Below, piece by piece: positions 42,821-54,957 of a DNA stretch of 64,000 nt; the first letter of the stretch is position 1, and each line of letters starts with the position of its first letter. A program made the translations under genes and the position numbers. The stretch lies in the NCBI GenBank assembly GCA_964017125.1, contig OZ024903.1, forward strand, positions 58,640,562-58,704,561. Reading direction: 5' to 3'. Below the pieces are notes generated by a model. The model ran no database searches and was not told where the DNA came from. It worked only from the letters and a program-made list of their open reading frames with translations. This stretch comes from Flabesymbios commensalis (taxonomy: Eukaryota > Annelida > Polychaeta > Terebellida > Flabelligeridae).

Positions 42821-44329
42821 TATAGCCATGACAGTAGATCAGATTGATGGACCAACAGCGTATCTCAGACATGGGGATGACGTTTTTCATAATTAGTGGT
42901 AATAATATATGATGAGCCACGTACATGTATAAATTGAGTTGAGTTTACGAGCATAGCTTTTTACAGAAGGCTTTTTGTATTGTTCAGCTTATTTTGATGT
43001 CCATTACCCCCCCCCCCACGCCCCGATCCCCCCCCCCCCCCACAGTGGAAATCTAGCCATGAATGAAAAGTCGGAATAGTGTTTATTGCAGCATGTTTAA
43101 CCATTTCAGATGTATACAGGCTTAGTAGTTCCTAACACCAATCATTGTCATATGGATAGTTTAACGACAGGGCTGATTGACAGGTGTGCTCAAACTCTGT
43201 TTGGTCAACATCTCAAAACCATCTCATTGGTCTCATATGACCTCATGATGACAGTATTATTTTACGGGATATAGACAAGGACACTGTTATCATGTGAACT
43301 AACAAAGAAAACACATCGCACTTGTGCATCTAATTTTTTTTAGCAAGTTTTTTTCAAATAAAAAATAGTTATTGGCGGAAAATAGATATTTGTTTTGATT
43401 TTAATTTTACATGGCCCATTGCTTAAATATCAACTTCAGTATGATGCAAAAAATAACTAACTAATGTTCAGAACCGCAGAGTTCTTGTTTAAATCTAAAA
43501 TCATAGAAATTAAAGGTAAATAATTGGTATGTATTGGTCCCCACATTAATAAGAGATGAGGCCCAAAAAATGTTCTAAATTATTTTTAGTTCTATTAAGA
43601 TTTTATCAAATTAGTGGTATACTGGGATATACTATATGTTATACATGATATAGCTCCCAACACAAACTGTTGAAAGAAAATCTAGAGATTATATTTTTTT
43701 GTATGTACATATATGTTAATCTTTGTTATTTTAATGGTAAACTGGTTGATTTATGTTTGTTTGTTTAAAAAAACAAACAGAATATGTATCATGTTTATAC
43801 CTACATAAAAAGTTCATTATAAACAGTTTATTTTTTCGGACTGGGGGTAGCTGAGCCTTAGTTGTGGAGTAGCCCACACCGTAAAGGTATGGGCTGTGCA
43901 TTGTTGTATTTGTCATTTTTAAACATGGTGGTAATTGAGAGCGATTTCGACCCCAAGGCCTGAAAAATGCCCATAACTTTTTAATGACCTTCCGACAAAT
44001 GAGCTGAGCATGCGATCATATAGCTGAATGTTACTGATTCTAATCAACATGTTGGTGAACTGATTAATCTGTGTTATCAGTCCAAGTCTTAGATATGACC
44101 ATCCAAAAAAAGTCCCACGATTTTGATTGGGAACAATCTGTGGCTGAAACCTTCAGTTTCAAGTTCTGTTTCAGTCACGTTAGGGCTAGCTGAGCCTGTT
44201 GCAACTTCAATGAAATCCTACTCTAATTAACTCTAACTACTAAGTACTGTACTTTTCGGTGAATATTCCAGACAACTTACCTCAATTAGTTAAAGAGCTT
44301 TATAATCACAAATGAGAGATTTACTCTAC
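42821..44329. other. No gene recognised
   Basis: C runs of 11 and 14 bases at 43007-43041; otherwise AT-rich sequence with no coding support. Confidence 0.45.
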
Positions 44330-45300
44330 CTATATGTACCGGGTATGTCAAATACACTGACTGAGGATTTTTCAGCTTATAGTGTTTAGCATTATCCCGT
44401 CTCCGCCGTCGCTGCCACGGGGAGTATCAGAAATTTAGCTCTTGCTAAGAAGGTACCGGTAACTGATGAATTTTTTTTTTTTTTTACAGACATGACCTAT
44501 GTGCCTGGGCAATTCTTCCCATATATTTTTTTTGGCACCAAGCCATGAGCGACCATTTTTCAAGATGGCCGCCTAAAAAGCTTGTGGGCATGATGATTTA
44601 TGAACCGTTGGTTGGATTGCATTCATATTTGGTAGGGTTGTTCTCTAGGTATTTCTGATGATCTGAATAACTTCTGGGATGAATCCATTGAAAACAGAAT
44701 GGCTGCCGCAGCCATTTAAAAAAAAAATTAACATGGTGGGGGTGGGGATCATTTTTTTCTCATTTTTTTTACACTTGATTAATTTTTATATTGGAGTAGT
44801 CTCTACAAGTTTAGAAAAGTTTTTTGAGGGCACTTTTTGTCGGATGAATCCTTTAAAAACAAAATGGCTGCCGCAGCCATTAAAAAAATAATTGGAGGGG
44901 GTCACTCCTTGAGCAGTGTCACCTGTCCATGTGTAGACACTGCTAACCTTCGTCTCTGGCTTGGATAATTATGCAGTGGTCAAAAACCAGGTCAGTGGGA
45001 ATTCCCCTTCTACCAAACCCATGGGGGGGGGGGGGGGTTTTAGAATTTTTTAGATGCGGCCAGAGCTGGTCGCTGAGTGGACCTGGCAACCTGCCAACAC
45101 CTCGAATTAGCAAGCTGCCATTATCCACAGCAGACCCCAACCTTGAGCTGAGTGAGAAGGCTGGTTTCAAATCTAGAAAATAGGCCTATCTAACATGTCT
45201 AACGGGGATGGTTCTTTAACAGTTTAATGTTTTTCGTACTGAAAACAGTCACATCTAGTTTAGTTGAATAAAACTAGTGATTGCTCATATTTATACAAAA
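44330..45300 (+). pseudogene. Remnant related to the zinc-finger intron (possible third unit)
   Basis: The segment shares, in the same order, motifs of both zinc-finger introns: GTGCCTGGGCAATTCTTC at about 44500, the GATGATCTGAA unit near 44650, and AAACAGTCACATCTAG near 45245 (compare 48250 and 54440). No finger exon lies before it and no acidic tail exon after it. It is either the decayed leftover of an older tandem unit or a dispersed repeat also present in those introns. Confidence 0.5.
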
Positions 45301-45805
45301 TGCTCTTTGGTATGGCCTATGACAAGATGTCAAAGGAGACATTTCTAAGTGCACTTTTTAAAAAGCTCACAAAGTTCCGCTTAAGAGAGTGAAAAATAAA
45401 CAGCAAAAAGTGGAGTCAAGTAAATTTCTCAGGGTCCTGTAGATTTTTACATCTGCTTGCCTCCTGTCTGGTTCCAAGTAGACTATTTGGATCATTTTAC
45501 CAAAACAAGCAAGATCACAGATTATATAGTACAGTCCCCCACTGAAAGAAATACAACTTTTGAAAAAAATAAAGTATATTCACAGCGTTCTTGTTTATCC
45601 ATGTATCCTGTTTATAATAAATTAAGGGGTTTTACTTTATATCTGCCTGTTTATATTTTTCAACGTGAAAAAATTCAGAATTTGTCCTGTTCTGGAATTT
45701 GATTAACCCTAATGTTTACGAACCCAGGTCCCTGTATATATGTGTTTTGGCAGATGAACATCATCCATGAATGAGCTTTTCAATTGTACTGTTAATTCTT
45801 TACAG

Positions 45806-48721
45806 ATATTTGTACTGTTGGATTATTGCCACAATGCCTAAGAAGAGGCCCAGGTTGACTGATGAAGAACAAGTTGACAAGAAAGCATTTCCATGCCCAC
45901 ATTGTAATTTATGTTACACACGTGAAGCTGACCAAGATCATCATGTATCCGAGACACATCTGGAAACGAAAAAAGAACAGAACATATCAAATCATGAGCA
46001 ATGTAAGATGTGCAACAATTTCACAGATCCCAGTCATCTTGATAGACACATAAAAACTCGTACTCAGCATGAAGTTGACCAAGATATTGATGAGTCAGCG
46101 ACACATAAAAAAAATAAAATAATAAACAAACGATACTGTAATAAAAGGTGTCACATTTGCAGCAAACTCTTCACTGATCCTAGTCATTTTAGTAGACACT
46201 TGAAAATTCACGGCAACACAAAACGTATATTATGTCATGTGTGTGGAAAAGATTTTAGGAGTTTAGATGCTCTTAATTGTCATTCAAAGACCCATAATCC
46301 GGTAAAGAAATTCATCTGTGAGTTTTGTGGCAAGTCTTTTCTGGATAAAAAAGGGATGATTCGGCATGAGCGTGTACACACAGGAGAAAGGCCTTATCTA
46401 TGTAAAGTGTGTGGTAAAGCCTTCAAGAGAGACACTCACCTTAAGGTGCATCAGATGATCCACACAAATGAACGACCTTTTCCATGTGAAGTGTGTGAAA
46501 AATCCTTCCGTCAACGCGGTGATTTGAAGATGCATAGGCTCACGCATAGTAAGAGAGATAAACCATGGAAATGTGATGATTGTGATGAACAATTCACCCT
46601 GAAAAGCGCACGGAGGCTCCATATGAAAGTCAAGCATTCTAAGAGAAATAAAAGGTAAAAACATTGCTCCAGTTTTTGGATAATTTGTTATATCGGCTGA
46701 ATACAAAAAATTCTATCTAGACCTACTGAAAAAAAATCTGTAGTAACATCCAGTTAAGCATCCCCGAAATTATCAGGATACTTAGTGTTTAACATTTTCC
46801 AATGTCATGGGCCTATCATCATTTTGGCTCTAACTAAGAAGTTACCTGATGAATTTTGTTTATTTTTCTCAGATTTTACCTATGTGCCTGGGCAATTCTT
46901 CTCATATATTTTTTTTGTCAACGAGCCATTCACGGCCATTTTCCAGGATAGCTGCCCAAAAAGCTTGTGGGCACGATATCTTATGAACCATTAGATGGAT
47001 CACATTCAAATTTTATGGATTGTTTTTTTCTGTGTTTCTGATGAACTGATAATCTTTTGGGAAGAATTAATTAAAAAACAGATGGCTGACGGAGGACATC
47101 TTTAAAAAATTGCCGCCCAATAATCTTGTGGACCCACATGTGATATCTGATAAACTATTTGTTGGGTCACATTCAAATTTGACGTGGTGGTTCTCTGGGT
47201 ATTTCTGATGATCTGACTATCTTTTGGGAAGAAATCATTAAAAACAAGATGGCCGAATAGACATCATTTCAAAAATGGCCGCCCATAAAGCGGGGCTGGA
47301 AATTTTATTTTTCCCTGAAGCCAGGGAACAAAATATTCTCATCTGCTCGCAAGCAAATTAACCTGCCCATTATTTTATTATTATGCCTTTAAAGTTTATT
47401 CCAATTACTTTTTGGTCATTTTTATTGTAATATAAACAGAGCATTCTAGATTGTTGTAATCTGGGTGCAACTCTACATTAACAATGCAACAAATTTGATC
47501 GAATGAGCGAGATAGTAAAATATGATGTTCTACTGTTAAAATTCTCCCTGCCATTCGGACAGGTTACAGGTCACACTAACCGGCCCAAAGCTAAAATCAC
47601 CGGCCTTTAGCTGGCAGGCCAGTGCTAATTTCCAGCCTTGATAAAGCTTGTGCAGTCATCGCAAAAAGCCACCGGTCCGGTGTATCATAATATGTCCTTT
47701 GTGGACCTAATGGCTGGTACTTAAAAAAGTTGAAATCATATAATTTTTTGGATCAGTAAAGTTTAAAAAGTGCATAAATAACTTTTATCATCATGATTCC
47801 CCAAATTATTCAAATTTCGAAGGTTAGCACGTTAGAGCATCCTGAATCTTATATTAAAAAGTGCTCATTGTTGACACATTTAATGTATAATTGAAAATTA
47901 TATCAGCCAAAATTTATTCTAGTACACTTTAGTATATTGTCAAAGTTCACTGGACCGGTGTCCACCATGACAATTTTTTTTTTTTGCGACTCCTGCTTGT
48001 CGATATCTTATGAAGGTTGGTTGCATCACATTCAAATTTGATGTGTTGGTTCTGTAGGCATTTCTGATTAATTTGCGGGAATATAAACAAGATGGCTGAC
48101 CGAGGAAAAAAAATGACATGGTGATATTTTTTTTTTTTTATTGTTGCAATCTGTCTAATTTTGAATAATGGGGTTGTGAATTGTTTTTGATGAACTGACC
48201 TGGAAATATCTACCATGGATGCTTTTAATGTTTTCGTGCCAAAAAAGTCACATCTGGTCTAATTTCTGTTTAAGGTACAGCAAAATGGCTTGTCTACTTT
48301 GCTTCAAATGGTGTAGATCTGAAATTCTAATAATGAAACATTTTTAGACTGTTTTCTACACACTTGAAAATACCTCTACCATAATTGACTTGTAAAACTA
48401 AGCTAATAATTCATCAAACTATTACACGTGAAAGTTGTAGTAAAAAATACTTATGGATGTGATATATAATTAAATGAAGTTAACATTGAACTGTGCTAGA
48501 TCATGCAACGAAAATGTAAATCTTTTCTGATCAATTGTTTTAGGCAAACCATCAAGACAAAAGAGTTGGTGAAGGATATAGTAGTGAATTTACCTTCTGA
48601 TGAAGAATTGCAAGATGCATCACCAACAGACATTCTATTAAATGCAGACTTGATAAAGATAACTGAAGGGGGAGTTGAAGTAAGATCAAATGATAGTTCT
48701 TCAATTGCTCCAGTTGTTTAA
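45806..48721 (+). CDS. C2H2 zinc-finger protein, tandem copy 1 (two coding exons)
   Basis: Exon 45806-46654 follows TTCTTTACAG. The ATG at 45834 (MPKKRPRLTDEE) is chosen because copy 2 conserves protein from exactly this point; upstream sequence differs. Eight C2H2 units are visible: two degenerate (residues 21-42, 57-79) and six regular (106-126, 134-154, 162-182, 190-210, 218-238, 247-268), with TGERPY and TNERPF linkers. The frame seems to stop at 46656, but AAAG|GTAAAA there is a good donor. Splicing to TTGTTTTAG|GCAAACC at 48544 keeps frame and adds an acidic 58-residue tail, giving 332 residues. Such proteins are usually nuclear DNA-binding regulators; the target is unknown. Compared with copy 2 the tail is 13 residues shorter, because the codon aligned to a Glu codon there is TAA here. 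Any 5' untranslated exon is unidentified. Confidence 0.85.
45834..46654 (+). CDS. Zinc-finger copy 1: finger exon (coding part)
   Basis: 821 coding bases ending in phase 2. Fingers 3-8 are textbook C-x2-C-x12-H-x3/4-H units. Fingers 1 and 2 have the right Cys/His residues but odd spacing and may not fold. A 28-bp untranslated lead precedes the ATG within the exon. Confidence 0.88.
46655..48543 (+). other. Intron of zinc-finger copy 1, filled with degenerate repeats
   Basis: This 1.9-kb intron holds several diverged copies of a 130-150 bp unit containing GATGATCTGATTA and AACAAGATGGC (near 46960-47110, 47130-47290 and 48000-48110). The equivalent intron of copy 2 has the same material. No other coding segment is visible. 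Confidence 0.6.
48544..48721 (+). CDS. Zinc-finger copy 1: acidic last exon
   Basis: The exon begins after TTGTTTTAG and completes an AGG codon split by the intron. It encodes an acidic stretch (VVNLPSDEEL, ASPTDILLN) and stops at TAA 48719-48721. Copy 2 conserves the same frame, phase and residues, which supports real coding. A TTAA-flanked palindrome half begins 26 bp after the stop, so the 3' untranslated region is disturbed. Confidence 0.75.
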
Positions 48722-48747
48722 TCTTTGCACTTAAAGTTTAACATTAA

Positions 48748-48967
48748 ACTGACACAATCAGGCTAAAATCTTCGAAAAATCTGTATTTTTATTTTGGCTT
48801 CTTAATATGACCATATGATGTAAACATGTCCATAGACTAGAATTGCGAAAGTTTTTTAATTTTTGTGTTCGGCGTTTACTAGTTAAGCGAGATATACATG
48901 TAAAGACCAAATTCCCATATTTCTTATTTTGGACATGCATGTCCGAAATAAGAAATCGTGAATTTTG
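48748..48967. mobile_element. Half of a TTAA palindromic MITE
   Basis: Starts directly after TTAA (48744-48747) with ACTGACACAATCAGGC and runs to the AAGAAATC core. The right half is absent. It lies 26 bp past the stop of zinc-finger copy 1. Confidence 0.7.
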
Positions 48968-50206
48968 TCTAATCTCAGCACTTCAAGGGTTATCAGTGTC
49001 ACACAGGGTTACATGTAAACTTGTGTCAAACTTGAGAACATGGTGTTTCATCTACCATTCAGAAGGGCATGTCGTGAACTGTCATCGGGGGGGGGGGGCA
49101 CCTAATCCTCCATGACGGGCAACCGTTCCCCCCCTCTCGCGTTAAGATTATAGAGGTCTACAACCTAAAATGGTTACCCTTAGCTATTGTCACTCTGGGT
49201 ACTATCTGACCCGAGGAGGTGGAGCTGTGTTTTGTTTAGATAAATACACGTCTCTGGACGTCTTGGCATGCCTGGGAATTAATCCATTAGAAATGCCCTG
49301 AACCCCTTATCAATGGACTGCACTGTCACTGCGATGTCACCATCAGTGTTGAAAAGTGATGTTAAGCAATATTCCACTACTAGGTTTCAGGGAGGGTTAT
49401 GTACCTTGAAAAATGTCAACTCATTCAAATTGGCCGACTTGTGGCCATCATTGACTATAATGTCTGAGATGTTCATGATATAAACGCGCAAGCAACACAT
49501 TTTCAGATGGAGGTGGTAATTTTCAATCGAGAGTTAACACGTTCAGCTTGTTTCAAAGAAAAATTAATATATTTCCCATAAAATGTATAAAAAAACTTGG
49601 TAAGTCATGGACGAAGAATATATAAAAACACAATATCAGGCTATTCATATCAGGCTATTCAAGTTAGTTAACTTTTTTGGTCCAACAGAAACAATTTGTG
49701 GGAAAATAATGTTTTAAAAAGTAATTTACATGTTTTATTGTGTAACTAAGACTGTATTTGCGTGTATAAAACAGACGATAAACAACATTTTACTTTAACA
49801 CTGTTTAACATATTGTTGAACACAATTTTTTGTTTAAAAAGTTTTAAGTAAAAATATTACAAATAGTGATACCGTGTACCACGTGTAAATTTATATAATG
49901 TAAATAGTCCACCTGCATTCACCCAGTTTGTCCTATCATGGTCCTATGTGGTCCTGGTAGCATGTGACAAAGACACAAAACATACATGGTTTTCTACGTG
50001 GATTGGGACACCATTCATGTGTGTCTTGTCGAGACTTGCAACTGGTTGTATACATGGTGTGCATGGTATATATCACTAAATACACTAGTAGCATTTAGCA
50101 CCTGATGATTTCGGTCCCACTGATTATATACAGAAAATCAATGTATGCAAAACGGCACATGCATGATCATTGTCATAACAGCGGAGACCATCCCACGGAC
50201 TCTTTG
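48968..50206. repeat. Dispersed segment shared with 60105-60570
   Basis: ACTTGAGAACATGGTGTTTC, CGCGTTAAGA, CCGTGTACCACGTG and AGTCCACCTGCATTCA occur in the same order in both places. The block here is longer. No gene is visible. Confidence 0.65.
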
Positions 50207-50520
50207 TATGAATGAATAGGGTTTTAGGCCACCTTTGCACATATAAGCTAAACTGGGCCAGGGCACCCTCCTAAGGATCGTGAGATAACACTGCCCTCCA
50301 GACACAGGATTCGAAATTCAAGCCCTGGTGGTTTGAGGCCGAGCACGCTACCTCTCGGTCACAGAGGCTCCCCACAATACTGAATCTTCACAAATGAGGC
50401 TGCTAGGAAAAAAACATTTTGTTTCTTTGAATCTTGATTGCCAGACCGGGGGACGAACTCTGACTTTCCAAACAGGCAGCTTTTTAAAACCACTGCATCA
50501 GGGCACCCGCTCTGGTGTCC
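50207..50520 (-). mobile_element. Dimeric tRNA-derived SINE
   Basis: Minus strand from 50520: a first head (GGTGCCCTGATGCAGTGG with a decayed B box), then a linker with AAAGAAACAAAATG. A second head (CTCTGTGACCGAGAGGTAGC, B-box region GGGCTTGAATTTCGAATCC) and the shared body CTGGCCCAGTTTAGC follow. Same order as at 60565-60780. Confidence 0.75.
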
Positions 50521-51982
50521 CAGACATATATGTCCTATAATAATATAGTTATAATATCTGTAAATATTATAATCTCAAATGTCACGCCAGGGTTTATGTA
50601 TGTCACCAATGTACATTTTGTATTGAACAAAGGTTTGTTTCTGAAGTAATTATTAAATACCAAATATTTTATAATTTCAATGAATAACCACGCTGTGAAG
50701 ATATGGGATAATAAGCATGTATACTGTACAAATAGGACTGCTAAATTTAGCAACTTATTAGTCAGTGGATTTTATTTTCAGAGCTAATAACCAAAACTGC
50801 TTTGATTACAGCCATTCTGTGAAAATCAATAGCCTTGATCTGCAATGTAACTGTTTTCACCCAGCAATCTAATACAATGACGTAAAGGGGACTTATATAA
50901 CATTGTTTTCACCAAGAGGTCATTCAAAGGGGTTTCCGGTGACGTCACTGCGTTTCACAGAATATTACAATCAGTTTCCCTCCCGAGTGAGGTATGGTAT
51001 CCCAGCAAACACATTGGCAAACAACATCAATTGGTCCATTGTCCAACGGTAGTACATAACTTCATCATCATCAATCTAGACCATAGCTATTAAACAAAGC
51101 ACCAAGTCAACTTTTCAGGTTCGAATTTTGGGATGTATAAAAAACATAAAAATTTATGGCAATATTGACTTTTAAAATAAGTCCATTTTAAAACAATATC
51201 TGGTCATTCTCTCTAAATCATATTGTATCGAATTCCCTGCTTATTTCCCTCCAGCTACAAAGTTTGATGTCTTGTCCGCGTGACTGCACAAAAACAATTC
51301 AAATATTTTCGTAGATTTTTATTGATTTTTGATTGGTTGTCCGACAAAAACCCTGAGAATGATACTGGGTTGTCCAGCGGCAAAATGAGTCGTCTTGGAC
51401 GCCAGAATGCCCTTATTTCGTGCCCTGCAAAGGGAGTAGCTATTTGTAGGCCAAGGTTATTACTCTGCACAGGGACTATATGAGGAACCATCAATATTGA
51501 GGTCATTCGATAAGAGTAGGGCATATAGTCCTTCCGTCGCGATACTACCACAATGCACATAAAACGATTTAATCCACTAACTGATTCAATAAACTCACCA
51601 ATGAGTTGCCACGAATCACTCACTATGCACGGCGAACAATATAACTAAACTTTCTTTATTCAGGGCGTCACCTGGTGTAACTTTGTTAACATACTTTTGT
51701 ATTTAATTTCAATTCACCAGATGGTACTAAGATCACACCCTTATCCGAATAAGGCATAGGAGCCTATGTACAGTGATATGCGGTTCAATCTCACTATATG
51801 TTAAATACATGTACTACGGGTATCGTATAATACAATGCTATTACATGTACTATGTTATGCAGTTCTCAGGGCCGCATAGCATCACTCCGGATGTGTGAAA
51901 CTAACGTTTAAAACAGCTCTCAAGTGATTGTTCATACTGCAGTGTTATCACGCCAGTCAATTTCAGGTTGTCATTACGAGTT
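50521..51982. other. No gene recognised
   Basis: A hairpin-family left end (CCCAGCAAACACATTGGC) lies at 51002. A 122-codon minus-strand frame at 51255-51623 has no identifiable domain. Confidence 0.4.
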
Positions 51983-52170
51983 AGGGGGCCACCATTTAAT
52001 TACTAGAGCGGGGGATTATCTTTGGAGTTTTTGAACCTGACAAAATATTTATTTCACCTCCTGTCTGCAATATTTTCTTTATTTCACTCTGCTTCAAGCA
52101 AAATATTTTTTTCATTTTTTATTTTTCCTGTCGATAAAGTTAGATCCTAAACTAGGCTTGGTAATAGTAG
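51983..52170 (+). repeat. Dispersed repeat, inverted copy at 63416-63607
   Basis: GGGCCACCATTTAATTACTAG start, then ATTTATTTCACCTCCTGTCTGC and ACTCTGCTTCAAGCAAAAT. The other copy reads the same on the minus strand. Confidence 0.65.
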
Positions 52171-52433
52171 TGATGTAGTTGCTAAGTAGGCCTACATGAT
52201 TCTTTATAATGTAAGAGGCCACTATTCAATTTTCATAAAAACAACATCATCAAGTTTCACTTTATATCTACCTGTTTACATTTTTTACCTGGAAAAATTT
52301 GAATCTGTCCTGTCCTGGGATTTGAATTCACCCTAATGTTTACGAACCCTGTATATATGTACATATGTATATGGGCAGATGAACATCATCTTCCATGATT
52401 GAGCTATTCAATTGTACTGTTAAATCTTTACAG

Positions 52434-54957
52434 ATTGTCACAATGCCTAAGAAGAGACCAAGGTTGACTGATGAAGAACAAGTTGACAAGAAACCATTTC
52501 CATGTTACACGTGTGAAGCTGACCAGGATCATCATGTGTCCGAGACACATCTGGAAACCAAAAAAGAACAGAACATAGATAATGATGAGTCAGAGACACA
52601 TAAAAAAAAGAGAATACAAAACAAACGATACTGTAATAAAAGCTGTCATATTTGCAGCAAACTATTCACTGATCCTAGTCATTTTAATAGACACTTGAAA
52701 ATTCATGCTAACACAAAACGTATGTTATGTGATGTGTGCGGAAAAGATTTTAAGACCTCAGAGACTCTTAGTTGTCATTCAAAGACCCATAATCCGGTTT
52801 TAAAGCAATTCGTCTGTAAATTTTGTGGCAAGTCTTTTCTGGATAAAAGAGGAATGACCCGGCATGAGCGTGTACACACAGGAGAAAGACCTTATCTATG
52901 TAAAGTGTGTGGTAAAGCCTTCAAGAGAGACTCTCACCTTAACGTGCATCAGATGATCCACACAAATGAACGACCTTTTCCATGTGAAGTGTGTGAAAAA
53001 TCCTTTCGTCAACGTGGTGATTTGAAGATGCATCGGCTCACGCATAGTAAGGGAGATAAACCATGGAAATGTGATGATTGTGATAAACAATTCATCCAGA
53101 AAAGCGCATGGAGGCTCCATAAGAAAGTCAAGCATTCTGAGATAAATGAAAGGTAAAAACATTGCCCCAATTTTTGGATAATTATTTATATCCAGTCGGC
53201 TGAATACAAAAAATTCTATCAAGGCCTACCTTGTAATTTCTGAATGCAACATGCCTAGGCCTATAGAACGTTGCCTTAAATAAAACAGTAGCTGAACATA
53301 CAGGGATAAATTCATTGCTGCTGCTTAGCGAAAAAAAATCTTTTGTAATATATCTAGTTACATGTAAGCATCCCGATATTATCAGGATGCTTGGTGTTAA
53401 GCATTTTCCCACCTCTGCCGTAATTCTTCCCATATCTTTTTGTCACCGAGGCATTCACGGCCATTTTCTAAAATGGCTGCCCAAAAAGCTTGTGGGTACG
53501 ATATCTTATTAACCGTTGGATGAATCACATTAAAATTTTATACCGTGATTCTCTCGATATTTCTGATGATCTGATTAAATTTTGGAAATAATTTATTTGA
53601 AAACAGATGACTGACGGAGGGAATTTTAAAAAAATTGTTGCCCAAAAACCTTGTGGGCGCGATATCTGAATTGTTGGTTGGTTCGCATTTATATTTGATG
53701 TGGTGGTTCTCTGGGTATTTCTGATGATCTGATTAACTTTTGGGAAGAAATCATTAAAAACCAGATGGCTGATGGAGGACATCTTCTAAAAAAGGGCCAC
53801 TCATAAAGCGTGTGCATGCATTGCGAAAAGTCAGCAGACATCGGCGATCTCCGGTAAAAATTGGACCGGGACGGTGTATCATGGATATATGCCTTTGGTG
53901 AACCGAATGACTGGTACCATACCTGAAAAGTTGGAATCACATTATCTTTTGGATCTGTGAAAGTTAAAAAAGTGCACAAATACCTTTCATCATCATGATT
54001 TTCCAAATTGTGCCAATTTCGAAGGGTAATGGAGCATCCTGAATTTCATATTTATCACTCATTGTTGACACATTTAATGTATAATTAAAATTATGTCCGC
54101 CAAAATTTTGTCTGGTCCACTATATTTTCAAAGTACACTGGACCGGTGTCCACCATGACAAAAAGACTTCGCGATCCCTGTGGTGGTTCTCTGTGCATTT
54201 CTGATGATCTGATTACCTTCTGGGAATAATTCATTAAAAACAAGATCTGATGGCTCACCGAGGACACACATCTTGAAAAAAAATGACATTGTGATGATAA
54301 TTTTTTTACTTACATTTTTTCTTGTTGCAATCTATTCAATTTTGGTTAAGTTTTTTTCTCGCCTGTGTCGTGAATGTTTTTGATGAACTGACCTGGAAAT
54401 ATCTAGCGTGGATGCTTTTAATTTTTTCGTGCTGAAAAAAGTCACATCTAGTCTAATTTCTGTTTAAGATAGAATGGCTTATCAAATTTGCTGTGGTTGA
54501 GATCTGTAATTCTAATATTGAAACATATTTTTTAGACTGTTTTCTACTCACTTAAAAATACCTCTACTATAATTGACTTAACTAAGATAATAATGATTCA
54601 TCATGTTCATCAAACTATTGCACGTGAAAGTTGTCGTAAATAAGTACTTATGGATGTGATATATAATTAAATGCAGTTAACAATAAACTGTGTTTGATCA
54701 TGCAACAAAAAAGTAAATCTTTTCTGATCGATTGTTTTAGGCAAATCATCGAGACAGAAGAGGTGGTGGAGGTAATTGTAGTGAATTTACCTTCTGATGA
54801 TGAATCGCAACTGCAAGATGCATTGCCAACAGACATTTTATTAAATGCAGGTTTGATAAATATAACTGAAAGAGAAGTTGAAATAATATCAAGTGATAGT
54901 CCTTCAAATGCTGCAGTTGTTGAATCTTTGCACACAAAGGAAGAAATACAAGTGTAA
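52434..54957 (+). CDS. C2H2 zinc-finger protein, tandem copy 2 (two coding exons)
   Basis: Exon 52434-53152 follows AAATCTTTACAG; the ATG is at 52443. The apparent stop at 53154 lies in the donor GAAAG|GTAAAA. Splicing to TTGTTTTAG|GCAAATC at 54741 continues the frame to TAA at 54955-54957, giving 308 residues. Six regular fingers sit at residues 68-88, 96-116, 125-145, 153-173, 181-201 and 210-231. Degenerate finger 2 of copy 1 is missing and finger 1 is shortened in frame. Finger 7 of copy 1 is unchanged in its recognition stretch (RQRGDLKMH). The helix regions of the other fingers differ by one to several residues, for example RSLDALNCH against KTSETLSCH. The acidic tail is longer than in copy 1 (71 residues). 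Role inferred: nuclear DNA-binding regulator with a target partly changed since duplication. Confidence 0.85.
52443..53152 (+). CDS. Zinc-finger copy 2: finger exon (coding part)
   Basis: 710 coding bases ending in phase 2, with no internal stop. Relative to copy 1 all length changes are multiples of three, as expected if both copies stayed under protein-level constraint after duplication. Confidence 0.88.
53153..54740 (+). other. Intron of zinc-finger copy 2
   Basis: A 1.6-kb intron homologous along most of its length to 46655-48543. It again contains diverged units with GATGATCTGATTA and a CACTGGACCGGTGTCCACC segment shared with copy 1. No coding segment is seen. Confidence 0.6.
54741..54957 (+). 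CDS. Zinc-finger copy 2: acidic last exon
   Basis: 217 bases starting with the last base of a split AGG codon. It encodes VVNLPSDDES, ALPTDILLN and a C-terminal VESLHTKEEIQV before TAA. Conservation of frame with 48544-48721 supports coding. Confidence 0.77.

Noticed and set aside
44679-44891. 70-codon frame with a repeated MNPLKT-WLPQP motif
   Set aside because: The motif is the translation of the degenerate AAAACAAAATGGCTGCCGCAG repeat unit of the zinc-finger introns.
46398-46706. 102-codon minus-strand frame, with a similar one at 52896-53222
   Set aside because: Both are antisense shadows of the conserved zinc-finger exons.
51255-51623. 122-codon minus-strand frame
   Set aside because: No domain, no splice context and no paralogue; probably chance.
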